From Aphis gossypii (taxonomy: Eukaryota > Arthropoda > Insecta > Hemiptera > Aphididae), in contig NC_065532.1 of the NCBI RefSeq assembly GCF_020184175.1, positions 38,502,287 to 38,566,286 of the forward strand: 64,000 nt of DNA, in the 5' to 3' direction. The position numbers and the translations under genes were made by a program. Below are positions 1 through 13,757 of this stretch, piece after piece (position 1 is the first letter of the stretch; each line of letters opens with the position of its first letter). The notes under the pieces were generated by a model that saw only the letters and a list, made by a program, of their open reading frames with translations, searched no databases and was not told the origin of the DNA.

Positions 1-2716
1 CTTCATTCGAATATTTTTAATGAAAATAAATAATTGTATTTTTTAAACATTTAAAAATAAATTAGCTTTGTGAATCTTATATCTCTAAGAAAAAATTGAT
101 ATAATTTTAATTTTAATAATGAAAAAAGTCAATAATTATGTTACGAATTGTAATAATAATGAACGACGGATAACCGATACGGATTTTCGAAATAAATATA
201 TATCTTTGAAAACATCAATTGAGGAAAAATTTAAACCTTTGGTACGTCGACCTAAGGGACGAACCCTAAATGAGCTGTATCTAAAATAGACAATGGACTA
301 AATAGATACCCTGTATGTATAATAATATAAATTACAGTATTGCCGGCCGCACAACCACGCATTAATATGTATATATAGATGTGTCGGACGAAAAGCAGAG
401 CCCTTGGATCTTCTCCAATGTATCTAATATGTACGTGTATGTATGTATGTATGTATGAGACTAATGAACTGTTTAATACTACAGAACGAGGGCCGATGGG
501 GTATTATATATAAATATGCAACGGGTTTAATATTTACTCGGAACAACAGAAAATTAAAAATAATAACTTTGTTGTACACGTACACGGACGTAGTCTTAAC
601 AGTTTTTATTTATACGCAACTCACCGCAATTTTCTGTTTCGTCTTCCCGTAATCGAATAACTAACGGATGAGCTCTGAAATTTCATCCAGGCCTTCATAT
701 TTTTTCACTCTATTTCTCGTTAGATATACCTATGTAGATTATAATATCGTGTTTTGCAAGGCTTCGCGGCGCAGACACGAGAAATATACACAAGTGTTAC
801 ACTCTAGTTTCGACAAATTTTACGAGATATTCAACTAAATATATGCATAACACTTAATACGCGTGTGTATATGCAACGTAAAAGTGGAATCCGTCCTTTG
901 TGGTTTACACGTCATTCGAGAAACGATGGGTACATAGGGGTACCGGTTAAAACGTTGGCCTAAACATAACGTGAAAATCACACCGAAACGCGTCACATGC
1001 CTGCAGACCCTCACCAAAGTATATAGTGCCCCTTCATTTAGGTAATTTATGACGTTAGGTCAGGTCAGTTAAATTATATGTCGATTATAAACTATTTATA
1101 ATAATATACTGCGCTTTGGCTGTACGTCTATACTATAGACGCCTATACCACGACTATAATATAGCTACAAGTGTCATTCCTTTCAAAATATGGTTTCCCC
1201 CCTAAAACAATCGTATATATATATATAATATGACAATTTTCAGTTATTACGTACAATACGTCATTATTATCGTCTGCAGTCGGATAAAGTCTATATAGGT
1301 ATTCATTTCCGTAACGAAACGACGAAATAATATATAATAACTGCAACGACGACGACTATAGCTGACGAGTGATGACAACAAAAACGAAGACTATATAGGC
1401 CGCGCCGGTGTGACTGGACCCGATGCAATCCACTGTATGACACGACTACGCTACGGCATGTAGGTACCTACCTGATCACATATAATAATATATGAGCACA
1501 TGCATAGACCGTCACACGCAAAAAGAGCGGTCTCGTCGTCACACGCGTACGTGTACACAATGGCCAACGCGCAACCATCGCACATAACACAATAACGGGA
1601 ACCTATTTTTTCTCTCTTCTTTTCATATTTTTTTTTTCCCGCGCCACTCGCGGTCCCCCTAATTCCGTCGACTCCACGCACCCATACACTATATTAATAA
1701 TAATAATAATAGTATAATAATAAAAATAATATACGAGAGGGTGCCGAACGCTGCGCAACACCGTAGTCGCTATGATATTATATTATTATTATTATAACAA
1801 TATAATAATATATGACGTATACGAACGCACAACGCAGTTATATAAAATGCACCCGAAAATCGTCGTCGTCGGATCTCGAAAAATTAACGGAAAACGCGAG
1901 TAATAATATTATTTCTCGTCGTTTTTGGAAACGTCGCGAACTATAGCAATCGAAACACAAAACGATAGGGCGGGCGGACCGGACGGACAAGAGAAATTAA
2001 TAATAATGTGTACGTAATTAACGGCCGTAGCCGATAACGAGAGCATATTATATATACTTTGCGGTATAATTTATGTATTGTGTGCGGTGGCGGCGGTTAT
2101 TAAAGACAAATAACAGAGAGAACACACACGCCGACACGTCGCCAATAAATAATGCGACCCGGTCGAGACGGTGGGTTTTTTTTTTTTCGAGTCTTGGGTC
2201 ATTGTTATCCGGGGCAGGTGGGAGGATGATGGACACTGACGGGGCGAGTAATGAGTAATAGTGTTACAGAATAGGTATTACGTGTTGTTAATTTATGCGT
2301 ATTAATAATTTACTACTGTGCTACATAGATTACGGCGCAAAAGATATTAACACTATTATCTACAAACATGTTATATATTATTATTTATACCGTTATTGTG
2401 GATTTTAAAGTAAATCACATATTATATTTAGGTAGGTACCTAAAGCAGTGCAGAATATAGAGTCAGACTTAAATATAACCGTAAGTTATTAGTGATGTAA
2501 TACGATTGATCGACGAATCAATACGCGTATTGTATCGTCGTATAATATTATATAATATCATCTCGTAGTAACGACAGTGGCGACAAAATAACAAAAGGGG
2601 GGAAAAAAAATTCAAAATTTCGGGAGAAAGTACCTATATATCATAAACGACGAGGGTATTAATCGTCGATGGTATAAGTAAATAAGCTAAGATAATAATT
2701 GTTTTAGATCACTAAC
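1..2716 (-). other. first coding intron of the Methuselah-like gene (partial)
   Basis: The donor GTTAGT is at 2711-2716 on the minus strand. I find no acceptor-exon combination in this stretch encoding the expected TM2-TM3 continuation, so the intron appears to run off the window. It contains (TAA)n-rich tracts around 1693-1735 and 1785-1815 and several CpG-rich stretches (about 840-1000, 1380-1680 and 1850-2250). No other gene can be supported. The short open frames here have no recognisable protein features. Confidence 0.6.
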
Positions 2717-3734
2717 CTGTGAAGACGCACAGCGGTCCGCGCAAATTGTCGCCGGACAGTTGGACGAAGGCCAGGCACAGGTCGCCGACCAGCAGACAGC
2801 CGACGTGGTTGACTTGACACTTCCAGTGGAGCACGTGATAGGTGCTGGGCAGCATGCAGCTGGCCACCAGGGTGACGGCCAAGAAGAACACGGACAGCAA
2901 CAGTCCCAGCGGGTACAGCGTGAACCGGATGTCCTCGCGGTAGCTCTTGGTCACGTGGTCGACGCCGTGCCGGGGCGCGCACGTGAAAACGGTCCACGTG
3001 CGCGGTTCCTGGGTGTCTTCCAGCACGCGTTCCAGACAGTATTCCCGGGGCTGGAGCGTGCCGCCGTCGGCGGTGCGCAGCTGTCCGCCGGCGGGCCACG
3101 CGCCGCTGACGGGCCAGTGCGACTCGTTGATGCGACCCGACAGTATGTACGCGTCGTCCTCGCACCGCGGAAATCCGGAAGTGATGTCTTCGGGCAGGTC
3201 GGCGGCGTCGTGCCGGCCGGAAAACTCGCAGCCGCCGTTCGCCTCGCTGTACACGGCCGACGGGCCGCAGCACTTTTTCGTCTTGTTCGGCTCCTCGGGC
3301 AGGCACAACAGCGCGCCGGCCCGGTCCAGGCAGTACAGGCCCGGGTCCACGGTCAGGCTCTTGGGCCAGTGTTGGGCCAACAGCGTGCCGTTCAGAAACG
3401 ACACGAACCGCGGCGCGTCTTGGGGCGCCGAGGCGGGCAGGAACGCGGCGGGCCGGCAAGGCGGCCGTTCGTGCACCAGGTTCCAGTAGGCGGGCGGCGG
3501 TTCGTTGGGGTTCAAGAACTGGTTGCTGGTCTCGTCGAAGATGACGGGCACGAAGTCCGGCGGTAGGGACGAGGGGAGCAGGGCGCAGGGACCGTGCACG
3601 TCGGTCGGGTCGAGCATCTCGCCGCGACCGCAGCACCGGAACACGGTAACGTTGTTGTCGGCTACCGCGGTAAGCAGCGTCAGTAGCAACGGCACGGCGG
3701 CCGCCGCAAAGTGGCGCGAACGCCCGCGTGTCAT
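2717..3734 (-). CDS. mthl1-like: Methuselah-like GPCR (Mthl1-like), first coding exon, partial
   Basis: This exon encodes the first 339 residues, plus one base of codon 340, of a secretin-class receptor of the insect Methuselah family, a plasma membrane protein. The start chosen is the ATG at 3734; an in-frame upstream GTG at 3743 is not a plausible eukaryotic start. Residues 1-25 form a signal peptide (basic start, then an Ala/Leu core ending AVA). The ectodomain has a CC pair near residues 34-35, a KKCCG segment and several NxS/T sites. TM1 lies near residues 272-295. It is followed by the loop LPSTYHVLHWKCQ and by TM2 (GCLLVGDLCLAFVQL), which I recognise as Mthl1-type. The exon ends CACAG|GTTAGT, a phase 1 donor, after the conserved-looking GPLCVF. 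TM3-TM7 are missing because later exons lie beyond position 1. The exon is far richer in GC than its surroundings. Family assignment is firm; the subtype is likely but unproven. Confidence 0.85.
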
Positions 3735-4410
3735 CTCGCACACACGCTCGGCGACTACGACTACGACGACGTTAACGAGCGTACAGGTATAAGACTAGCG
3801 TTTCCCGTCAGACGACGACCGACGGCGACCAAACGTACATAATAGCAATAAATTTAAAAAAAAAAGAGAAAACGACGACGGAAGCGATCGCGTAACGTAT
3901 GTGTAATTTTTTTTAGTTTAGTTTGCGTTTGCAATTATTAGAAAAACGTGAAAAAATAAAATTCGCGGAAACGCACGTCGCGAGTTGTTATTGTAATATT
4001 ATCTTGTTGCGCGGGTATCGCGGACGCGAACTGAACACGACACGTCGGCACGGAACGAACCTACGCGGACGACGACCAAAACGAGACTGGTCGCCGCGAC
4101 TGTCGTACCACCGGTGCTTTCCACACGACGCTCTCACCTCCCCCCCACCACCGACGAAAACGAGAACCCGCATAGTCGGCGCGCGCGAGTCTCCGACGAC
4201 GACGACGCCGCCGCCGCGGGTTCCTCGTCCCGACTCGTCTGGCGAAATGTCGTCGACGGCTCTGCCGCCCGAATCGTTGGTTGCTCGTCCGTCGTGCAGC
4301 TGCTGCTGTTACCCCGTCGGCCGCGGACGTAAAAGTGATACTATTTTACCTGTTCGTAGCAGCGATGCGATAACAATAATAATGTTTACCGATAAAATAA
4401 TATTATAATA
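3735..4410 (-). promoter_or_regulatory. 5' leader and CpG-rich promoter-like region of the Methuselah-like gene
   Basis: Directly upstream (higher coordinates) of the minus-strand ATG is a CpG- and GC-rich tract that continues the composition of the coding exon. It fades into AT-rich DNA at about 4.4 kb. Such a tract next to a first coding exon is what a 5' untranslated region and promoter would look like. No TATA box or initiator can be placed with confidence, and an upstream non-coding exon is possible. Open frames in this tract on both strands are low-complexity by-products of composition. Confidence 0.45.
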
Positions 4411-4731
4411 TTTTACCATTGGTTCTTATATTATACATTAATACGACTTCTTCTGTACACTCCGATTATACATTTTTGTTTACGAAAGACAAAATAATAA
4501 TAATAATAATAAATCGTTTTACCTACATGTTATAGTATTATGTATATAATATAGATAAATGAATACCTACTTTATCGTTTTTCCTTTTCGACCAATAAAA
4601 GATGTAGACTTCTTCTGCTCACTGTTAATAATATACTTAAACAAATAAAAAGTATAAACGAATACGTTTTGGTCGGAATGCGTCTTGTGATAACAGTAGC
4701 ATACCTATATGCCGCCTATATATATTATTTT

Positions 4732-4771
4732 CTCTTCTTCTTCTTCTTCTTCTTATTATTATTATTATTAT
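4732..4771. repeat. compound microsatellite (TTC)n(TTA)n
   Basis: About 23 bases of TTC repeat run directly into about 18 bases of TTA repeat. This looks like a point mutation within a triplet array that then spread by slippage. Confidence 0.9.
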
Positions 4772-7700
4772 ATTCCGACGATAATAACTCCGTGTGTGTA
4801 AATTTTACATTAATTTTACACAAAAAACGATCGATTTAATGATCGCAAATCGATGGTCAAAACCACATTGCAAATGCACAAGTTAGGAATTTTTTTCAAT
4901 AAATCACTCAAAACATTGATTTTATACGTGTACGCTACGCTCAATCGACATTACGCAAATACGCGTTTATTAAACTTAATGTTTTTTATTTTGGAACGAT
5001 TTTCAAGTCTTAAATCACGACCAGTCGATGTGGCCATTGGCCACGAAAAATGAAAAATAAATTTTGTGATAGAAAACAAATTATGGTAATAATTTAAGCA
5101 TTTTACTACTCGTACCTAAATCATTTTTCAATTCGTCCATAGTATTTTATATTTTCACGTTTAATATCAATAAATTACTTATAAATTCGCATAGAACCAA
5201 TTTATTAATATGATAATATTAATTCGATTTTAAATATTTGTATTTATTACCGACCACATGGTTTTTACTTATTATCAATGTAATCGACAAGCTTCCAAAC
5301 TACCACGCATTAAAAGTTCAGAAAAAGCAATTTCAAGCGATCTTGAACATTACGCATCCCTAATTATAAATCTATAAATACCATTACAATTTTCATAGTA
5401 TGTAATTGTAATAAACTATTTCAAGTTTATAATTTAAATACTTATGCATTTATGCGTATCTATATCGACATTTAATGAATAATCGAATTAATGTTTTTAA
5501 ATAACTGCAATAATCTATAATTGGACATAAAATAATTAAGTTATTATTGAAACATGCTATAATGTTTATGCGAATTTCATATTCATTAATTCATAATTTA
5601 ATTATTAAGCTAATTTTATCATATTATAAATTATTAGGTTTTACGCTATACTCTACTGCTATTAGATTAATCACTTTCTTAGAGTAGTTGAATAATAGCT
5701 AGTAGGTACGTAGATTTAATTGTATTTATTATCATTTATCATTAATATTTGTTTTTATATTATTTTAACATTTTATCTTTTTTTAAAGATTGAATAAAAG
5801 ATTTAGTATTAATATATTTTATAGATACGATAGTAAGATTTTTTAATTCATTAGATTTCAAAAGTACCTATGTACCTATGTTGTACTAAAATCAAATCAA
5901 CAATACTCTAACATTTAGATATCTAAATCTAAACGTTAAAATAATTTGAATAATTTTTCGAATTCTTATTTTTAATTGTGAACTAATTACATTACAAATA
6001 CACTTTTAAACACAAATTAATGACACGGCAAAGATATATAATATGTTTTTGCATTTCATATTGGAGATAGGTATTATTATAAAAATGAGTATTAAGTTTG
6101 TTAATTATTGTTATAGTATCAAAATAAATATTTTACACATCATTTTCCTAAAAATAAAAAATAAAATCAAAACTGGGAACAAAGTTATATATTTATTTTA
6201 ATTGTACAGCCTTATTTAGTTATAATGTCTATAACTATAATATTTTCGAACCCTTGAAATGTAGTTATAAAAATTCAAATTGATCTTCATCATAATGAAA
6301 TTTGAAAAATATGTCTATGGATATGTGTATATGATAGTCGATTACTCGATTATAATGGTCTCATCGACCGACCGCATTATAAAGCTATACATTACAATAT
6401 AACATTGTTATTTATGTTATTGTACATACTTTATAGTATACATATATAATACAATATTATACTAAATTCTATGTCATCATAGTGTAATGTATTCAGCTTC
6501 CAGATATTTTGTATGCCAAAGTGATGGGCCAATCTCAGCTGAGGTTTAATGGAATTTTATTAGAATTAGATATCTATATAAACAAAAACACATAATTAAA
6601 CATCGAGCGTAAAGAATATCGATAAAAAACCCATAATCATTTTACAAGACTGTCGTACACTCGTACGTGACGGCAATTAAAGTTTAAACATTAATAGAAA
6701 TATACCATAGAGTGGTATGTATAGTGTTATTATTAACGTAAACGGCTCGTATAATACGCATAAAGCGTACTTGGACAGCTGGAAAAAAATCGTGACACTA
6801 AAATTATATACCGATTGACATGTTCGCCCATAAATACCTATAGGTATTATTACCTATACATATATAGATAAATATTAAATATATCTAATGTATATAATAC
6901 TATTATACGGTTGAACATTTTAGTAAATACAATAATAGTCGTACACTATGCGTACTCGACAAAATTATTTTTGTGCTGATGCACCATGTGCACTATACCT
7001 ATTTGCCACAGCCCACAAATAGTAGTCATTTTACATATTTATTAGGAACGCAAACTGCGTTACACAGTGTAATATTCATAGTAGTGTTTAAACTTCCGGA
7101 ATAACGTCGAGAAAATTATAGATTACCTATGTGTTTTATTTTTTTACTAATAAACGTTGGTCGACAATTTTTTCGTCTGTACGACTGTACGGGTTATTGT
7201 CCAGTCACTATCTGAATTAATAAAATAAATGTCATTTAAACGGTGTACCTATTATAATCATACGCAACATTGGAATTTCAATATTAGGGGGTTTAGTCCC
7301 ACGTACAATATGTATAAACATAAAAATAGCACATTAATGCAAAATATTAACTATATGCTGAAAATTAGTTTCTTTTTTTTTTTGATATTAGGGAGGATAA
7401 ATATACAAGATATAATACTATATAGATGTTTAATGATCAGTAAAGTATAGAAAAAATAAATTATTTAACTTATATATATATTTGATTTAAAGGTTTAGTC
7501 CGTACATAATACTTTTTATGTATATATTTATGGAAGTCAGAAATTTAATTTAGAATATATAATACTCATACATAAGAACGTTGAACACTGCACAAAGATT
7601 TAAGACACTATTTATCATTAAATGTATTCGTGTAAATATACTCAAAACTCACTTAAATGTTTTCTAAATGGTCATTGTCCTCGGTACGCACTTGTGTAGT

Positions 7701-8123
7701 GCCTACCTACATATCTTTCTCTTTCGAAAATACTCACTGAAGACAATAATGATGATTTCTACATGTAAAACGTTTATTACCATTGTTAAATGTATTCGTA
7801 CAAGAGTACATAAATTACAAGATGTTGGACACAGAAAATGACGATTAATGATTTACAAAATACAAATTTACAATAGTAATTTACTGTCAATATAAAGATG
7901 GTATGCTATTTGCCATTTGGTAAATATATATAAATGTATAGAGTGATTATTTATCTGCAAACTCGAGTCTCAGTAAAATCTACTATTTTGTATTACTTTG
8001 GCGGAACACGCACATCATTATTATATTCGTTTCAAAATGAATTAACAAAATGCGTTAAACGACTATATTAAAAAATATTTTATATTTCTACAAATCTATT
8101 ATCTAATCATATATTAATCATAT

Positions 8124-8145
8124 TATATATATATATATATATATT
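8124..8145. repeat. (TA)n microsatellite
   Basis: About 11 uninterrupted TA units in AT-rich DNA. Confidence 0.85.
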
Positions 8146-11100
8146 AAATGATGTACAATTAAATTGTTAATCAAAAAATCCAACAAAAGAAATTCATAAA
8201 ACAGTTATTAATTGAGAAATATGTAAGTATATATAGGTATAAAATAATACAATATAGCAAATAGTAATAGTAGTACCTATTATCAATTGAAACTCATCGG
8301 CCATATCATCGTATCCTTAAATTTATAAATATTATTAAAGATTTTCGTAATCTAGCGCGTGTATATACCTAATTTATATTTTATTATACTATATTACTAT
8401 CCTAACTGTAATATTATATAGACATTACACAATGTATTATACTTTGAAGGAAAATTTTCAATATGCAAATATATTTAAAAATAAATATTTAAATTGACTA
8501 TATTATGCATATAAATAAAATGTTCAAGACAATTGTTTTCAAGAACACTTTCCATGGTGAATAAGTTACGAGTTATCATGAACTAACCTGTAGAGCACAA
8601 CGTTAATTAATAATGACGCGCTAAATTGCTGTACTAATAGTATGTTACTGTATATTGATAATATTATAATAATTGATAATATATATAATATATTATATGT
8701 ATGTAATGATTTACGAACATTCGGCCGACGAACATGAACCAGACAGTCTAATGCCCAAAGACGATTTAGCCAAAAGGTCAGTATGATCTTTTACGGGTGT
8801 TTTTACCACAATTATTCCTCTCGTTATACTGTAGTTTGTAAATAAAAGTTGTAATATTGTAATGTTTTAATGTTGTAATTGGTATCTGTTGGCTGCTGAA
8901 TATCGGTATACACTTTAAAATGCGTGACTGTAATGCATCTTTCTAGTCGATTCATGGTATACCTACAATATATACATAAAATATATAGACATTTACAGAT
9001 CTATCGTACATTAATAAATATATAATTATTTTATTTTTACTCAGCTTCATAAATTAATATGTATAATGTTTTAATAAAAATGCTTAAGAATATAGGGAGT
9101 GGTTTATTAGTTTGAATGTGTTTGTCTAATGGATCATAAATACGTTCAAATTATGTTGGAAATGTTTTATATACGAAAGATAGAACGTTCTGACTTCTAA
9201 ATATATACAAGCATAAATAAATTTTATTATTTTTTTTTCAATCTTAAAAAAAATATATTAAAATATTATATAGTTATTATTAAAAATAATAAAATGAAAA
9301 GTACTGTGAAAATAATTTTTTTTTATTATTCTTGGTACAACTTCAACAATTTAAGTTGTATTAAGCTTACAAAAATATTAAATTAATGATACATATGAAT
9401 AAAATATAAAAACATTGATTTTTTTAGATTGAGTTATACATATCAATACATTTGAAAAACAGTATGATTTTATTACTTGTGGTCAATTATTGGACTCAGA
9501 GTTTCAAAAATATTGTCTGGAATTCCTAGAGACTTCTGGTTTTTATGTGGTTTTGACAGTAAACAAGGAGGTGCTTGACTGTTAGAGGTTCGACACAGGT
9601 TAGCCACAGTGTTGGTTCTATTTTTTGTATAAGATGGCAATGGGACATATTTGAGCGATCTAAAAAATATACTATATATTATATAGACTATACTGTATAT
9701 ACTATAAACTTTATTAGACTAATAATAATAAAAAATAAACATTTTCTACATTACATATTTAAGTAATAAAATACTACGCATAATATAACAATTAGAGTTG
9801 GCGTAATACTTGAATAAATTGATTTTAATTTTAAATTTAATTTGCTGATATTTTGTCGCTGGTTGGTGTTTTAAACAATAAAACACCTTTATTTTTATTA
9901 TTCCTATATTAGAATTTATGCTTATATTGTATTATTAATTTAGAGAATGTATAATTCAAAATAATAAAAAGAAAAAAATATTGATTCAAGGTTTTCTTTT
10001 TAATTTGTTTACAAACTAACATATTATATCTATAGTCTTCGTTTTTATTTTACAATTTTTGTAATTTTTGTGTACTTTTGTAAACTTACATAAAAAACGA
10101 AATGAATAATAATAAGTCAATATATATTTGTAGTGAAATAAGGCGATATTATTCTATTTATTACCATGCTTAAAATATTTCTAACATAATATAATGATAT
10201 ATTCTGACAGCTTACATTTGATCATAACTTTGTCACCTTCGACAAATTATACTGGAATTGGCAACCCTCATCCGGAAATATAATTTACTACCTACAATAT
10301 TCTAGGACAGTTATTGCTTATAGTGCACTATAAAGTATAAGTGTTGTTATAAATTTAAGTATAAATAAAAATAACGGTTTAACATAATTTAACAAAAAAA
10401 AAAAAATATAATACATGTACTCGTATTCTTCAATAAAAAAAAAAGAAGTACAATTGTGATAGAAAAAAATAGTCAATAATATAAAAATAAAACTTGGATA
10501 GTGACGACTAACGAGTTCAAATTTTGACATTGTTATAGATATTTAAAAGTATAATAATAATTTTAGATATTTTGTTAAATTTAAAAAAAAACATTAATTG
10601 TAAATACTTGTAACCTAACTTTTTACCATAACGTATAAATTATAATTTACAATAATAAATTCAATTTTCAATATATATATTGTATTGATTTAAAACTATT
10701 TATACTAAAAATCTATACACATACCATTCTATGGTACGTAGTCACGTAGATAGATAATATCGATATTGACTGTTAAGTTAAAATAAATGTTCTTGTCAAA
10801 AAAATAGTGCAATCTACCTAATTAAGAAAATACCATTAATAATTTAATATGATAACTATCCATGGAAATAGATTCTGATCCATACATCTCTTCCGCCAGA
10901 ATTGATTTTCGTACATAATAATTTATCTATTATTATTAAATTTAAATTTAACTCACACATAATTATAGAAAGTGAATAAGTGATGATCTACTAGGTACTC
11001 AATGACGAGGCACATTCTATAAGGGTTAGACCATAATTTCCGCCGTTTTTTCAAGTTCGTCGGTGATCGGTGAAAACAAATACGTTAGTTAATAAAATAT

Positions 11101-12256
11101 ATTTATATAAATATAACCTCAGTAAAATCAGCTATTGTGTTTAACTATAACAAGAAATAGTTTGAATTTGAATTTAATAGTAAAAATTAGTTGGACACAT
11201 AAGATACATCTATTATTGAAATAGACGGCGTAGAAAAAAAAGAAAAATCAAATAACGAAGAGGTAAACTGCTATTGGCCACGAACGTGACAGGCTTCGAA
11301 AAGAAATAGGTAAAAAATGCGCAGGTGTTAATACCTCCATGATAAATATATTTTTATCAATGTGTGAGGTATGTAATAAATAATAATACCAAATCGTTTA
11401 AGACATGCAGCTATTATTGTATTGTAGTTTTAACAAATGCATCATTTTTTGCTCTTTTAATTTCATGAAGTAACTCATTCTAATTTGTTTTTGTTAAAAT
11501 GGAAGAATGGGAATCTGTTATACTAATAATTTCATTTAAAAATCGTTCTTTCCATTTAAAATGATCACAATCGTCAAAATTATTTCATGAATTCATACAA
11601 AATATAATAATAATAATAAATAAATATTTTTTTTTGCATAAAACTATATCATAAACTATCATCACTAATAGCACAAATAATTTACTTAAATATCGCGATG
11701 CTGTATTTTATAAGGAACTTGATAAAAATGTCAATAAATTGTGCATATCAACTGCATCTGTTATTGCTTCAACTTACTTAATAAGTATTAACTGATAAAT
11801 TGTTTGTATACTTGATAAAAAAATACCAATAAACCGTCTGTTTATCTAAAAATAAATTTAAAACTTGGATTTACAATGAGGTCATGTGTAAAAACACTAA
11901 AAACTAGTTTTTTCTAAAAATTTATTGAATTTACTAGATATACCTACAAAGAAATTTTTTTTACGTTTTTTCTGTAGCTATTAGTAAAAAATATGTATAT
12001 CTAGTAAAATTGCGTTCATACAATAACACTCTTATATAGGCATATCTAGTTTTTGCTAAAAAAATCTGGTTTTAACTGATTTTCGACGACTTTCTGTACT
12101 TAATGAAATATATTATACAATACATACATATTACATTTAAGTAATAAAATATTTAAAGTATATTTATATTATTAGTTGTACTAATTGGTTATATAGTTAA
12201 TTTTTTTTACACAACAAAACTAAAGTTAAGAAATCCTTAAAAGGTTGTCACGAGTC

Positions 12257-12274
12257 ACGTAGTACGTACTACGT
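12257..12274. repeat. 18-bp perfect palindrome
   Basis: ACGTAGTACGTACTACGT equals its own reverse complement. It lies in a CpG-containing patch within AT-rich DNA. Its function is unknown. Confidence 0.8.
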
Positions 12275-12674
12275 ACGCATGTATAATACGCACCTATCCA
12301 AATAAAGGATTGTTAAAATAATGGAAGGTTAAAATACTATAAAAATGTACCAAAGTAAACATTTAGTAAGCATAGTTATTATAATTTATGAGTCGTAGAT
12401 TTATCTTTAAACTTGCTCCGTGTATAAAATTATTAACATCATGTCATTATGTCAATAATATAAAGAAACGTACCTAAATATTTCTAGAATTCTCTCCATA
12501 TAGATGTGCAACCACACATAATATCTTAAAACAAAAACATGTTCGTTGTTCATCCTATATTTTTTTACAATAATGTGTGGTTTTTTGTGTATATATAAGA
12601 ATAAGTAGCTAGTCGATAAAATTCTTCAATTTTCAATTTTGAGTGTATCGTGAACAGACAAAATCTGGGAATTT

Positions 12675-12744
12675 TTATGTTATAAACTTATATAACATAA
12701 TAGCTCTATTTTTTTAAAGTTCCAATTTTGAAAAAATAGAGCTA
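12675..12744. repeat. two adjacent perfect small inverted repeats
   Basis: The first hairpin has 10-base arms at 12675-12684 (TTATGTTATA) and 12691-12700. The second follows immediately with 14-base arms at 12701-12714 (TAGCTCTATTTTTT) and 12731-12744. Both are exact. They may be remnants of a foldback transposon or structured RNA; nothing decides between these. Confidence 0.6.
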
Positions 12745-12977
12745 AAATCTCGAAATTACAAAATATTGTATAGTGACTTTTAGTAAGTAGGTGATGAAAA
12801 TTGTTTATTTCGTTCCGTGGCGCACGCAGTATTTGGTATATGTAAAAAAACATCAAGATATTCAGTTAATAAGAGTTGATAACTTAATAAATAATTGGGA
12901 AATGTGTAAAGAATTTGTCATTGGTGATTTTTTGTATAGATTACCTATATATAATTATAATAATTATTAATTACCAA

Positions 12978-13257
12978 CAGGGACGTACACAGGATGACAC
13001 AGGGTAACACAGGTGTTTTGGGTGATCAAATACCCCCCCGAAATCTTTGGTTTTTATAATAAAAAATTAATACCTACTAACAAATTAAAATAATTAGTAT
13101 AAGTAATTTGAATAAAAATAAAAATATTTAAACAGGACTTATGAATGAAATAAAATTATACCTATTGTGTATTGACGTGATGGGTACAAAATAATTAAAA
13201 CAAAATGTTCTAATTTTCAAAAACACCCCCCAAAATTGTTTTCTGCGTACGTCCCTG
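12978..13257. mobile_element. hAT-type MITE, 280 bp, with perfect 8-bp TSD
   Basis: The element begins CAGGGACGTACACAG and its right end is the near-inverted CTGCGTACGTCCCTG, so the terminal inverted repeats match at 14 of 15 positions. It is flanked on both sides by the exact 8-base duplication ATTACCAA (12970-12977 and 13258-13265). Runs of C sit just inside both ends. An 8-bp target duplication with CAGGG-type ends is characteristic of the hAT superfamily. No transposase fragment is present, so it is non-autonomous. The two intact ends and unchanged duplication imply fairly recent insertion. Confidence 0.9.
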
Positions 13258-13470
13258 ATTACCAATAATTTAATAAACACAGATGCTATATAGGTAAGTC
13301 GAACGTGAATGCATTACTCAACATTATCCGGATACCTGCTACATTCATTTTGTACGTATTAATCTAATGATTTTACTGAATTTGTAAAAATTATTATTAA
13401 CTTGAGGACATTTTAATTTATAGTTATAGTAATGGCTAAATATATTTACCAGGGTGCCGTTTATCTAATG

Positions 13471-13757
13471 CTGTTGTTCTTAACCGATGTTCCAACAAAA
13501 TTGTAAAATGAGTGAACAATTTTTTATTTAGTATTTCTAGTTACATTCTCTTAACATTTTGACTTTTAAAACAAAACACAATGATATAAGTTAGACGTTA
13601 ACATATTTGCAAACTGTTTTATGCTATACATTTATTGTTTAATATATTAAACAATTAAAAAATTAATATGGTTACTGTTTTATTTTACGGCTGTATTCCG
13701 CGAAAACCTCATATAATTTTAAGTGTTCCGTCATTCGAAAAAGGTTAAGAACAACTA
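13471..13757. mobile_element. hAT-type MITE, about 287 bp, with imperfect 8-bp TSD
   Basis: The left end reads CTGTTGTTCTTAACC and the reverse complement of the right end reads TAGTTGTTCTTAACC, matching the general hAT terminal pattern CAGTGGTTCTTAACC. The flanks are ATCTAATG (13463-13470) and GTCTAATG (13758-13765), identical at seven of eight bases. There is no coding content. Its terminal sequence differs from the neighbour at 12978-13257, so it belongs to another family. Sequence drift at the ends suggests it is older. Confidence 0.8.

Larger units (their letters stand above)
4400..12969. other. AT-rich intergenic DNA, no gene seen
   Basis: I see no coding region, RNA gene or clear transposon with both ends in this stretch. 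It contains the compound triplet microsatellite at 4732-4771, a TA tract at 8124-8145, an 18-bp perfect palindrome at 12257-12274 and two adjacent small hairpins at 12675-12744. Mildly GC-richer pieces at about 9480-9660 and 11020-11070 could be old transposon fragments, but no termini can be matched. Confidence 0.6.

Noticed and set aside
2760..3566. 268- and 180-codon plus-strand open frames
   Set aside because: They are antisense to the real exon, composition-driven, and lack any recognisable feature.
2704..3741. 345-codon open frame overlapping the Methuselah-like exon in a shifted frame
   Set aside because: It is Arg/Pro/Ala-rich with no domain and starts at no convincing site. It arises because the GC-rich exon lacks stop codons in other frames.
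3732..3743. Upstream start at 3743 for the receptor
   Set aside because: The codon there is GTG. The first ATG in frame is at 3734 and leads straight into a good signal peptide.
3923..4408. 161-codon plus-strand open frame
   Set aside because: It is low-complexity Arg/Pro/Thr sequence from the CpG-rich promoter-like tract, with no domain and no splice context.
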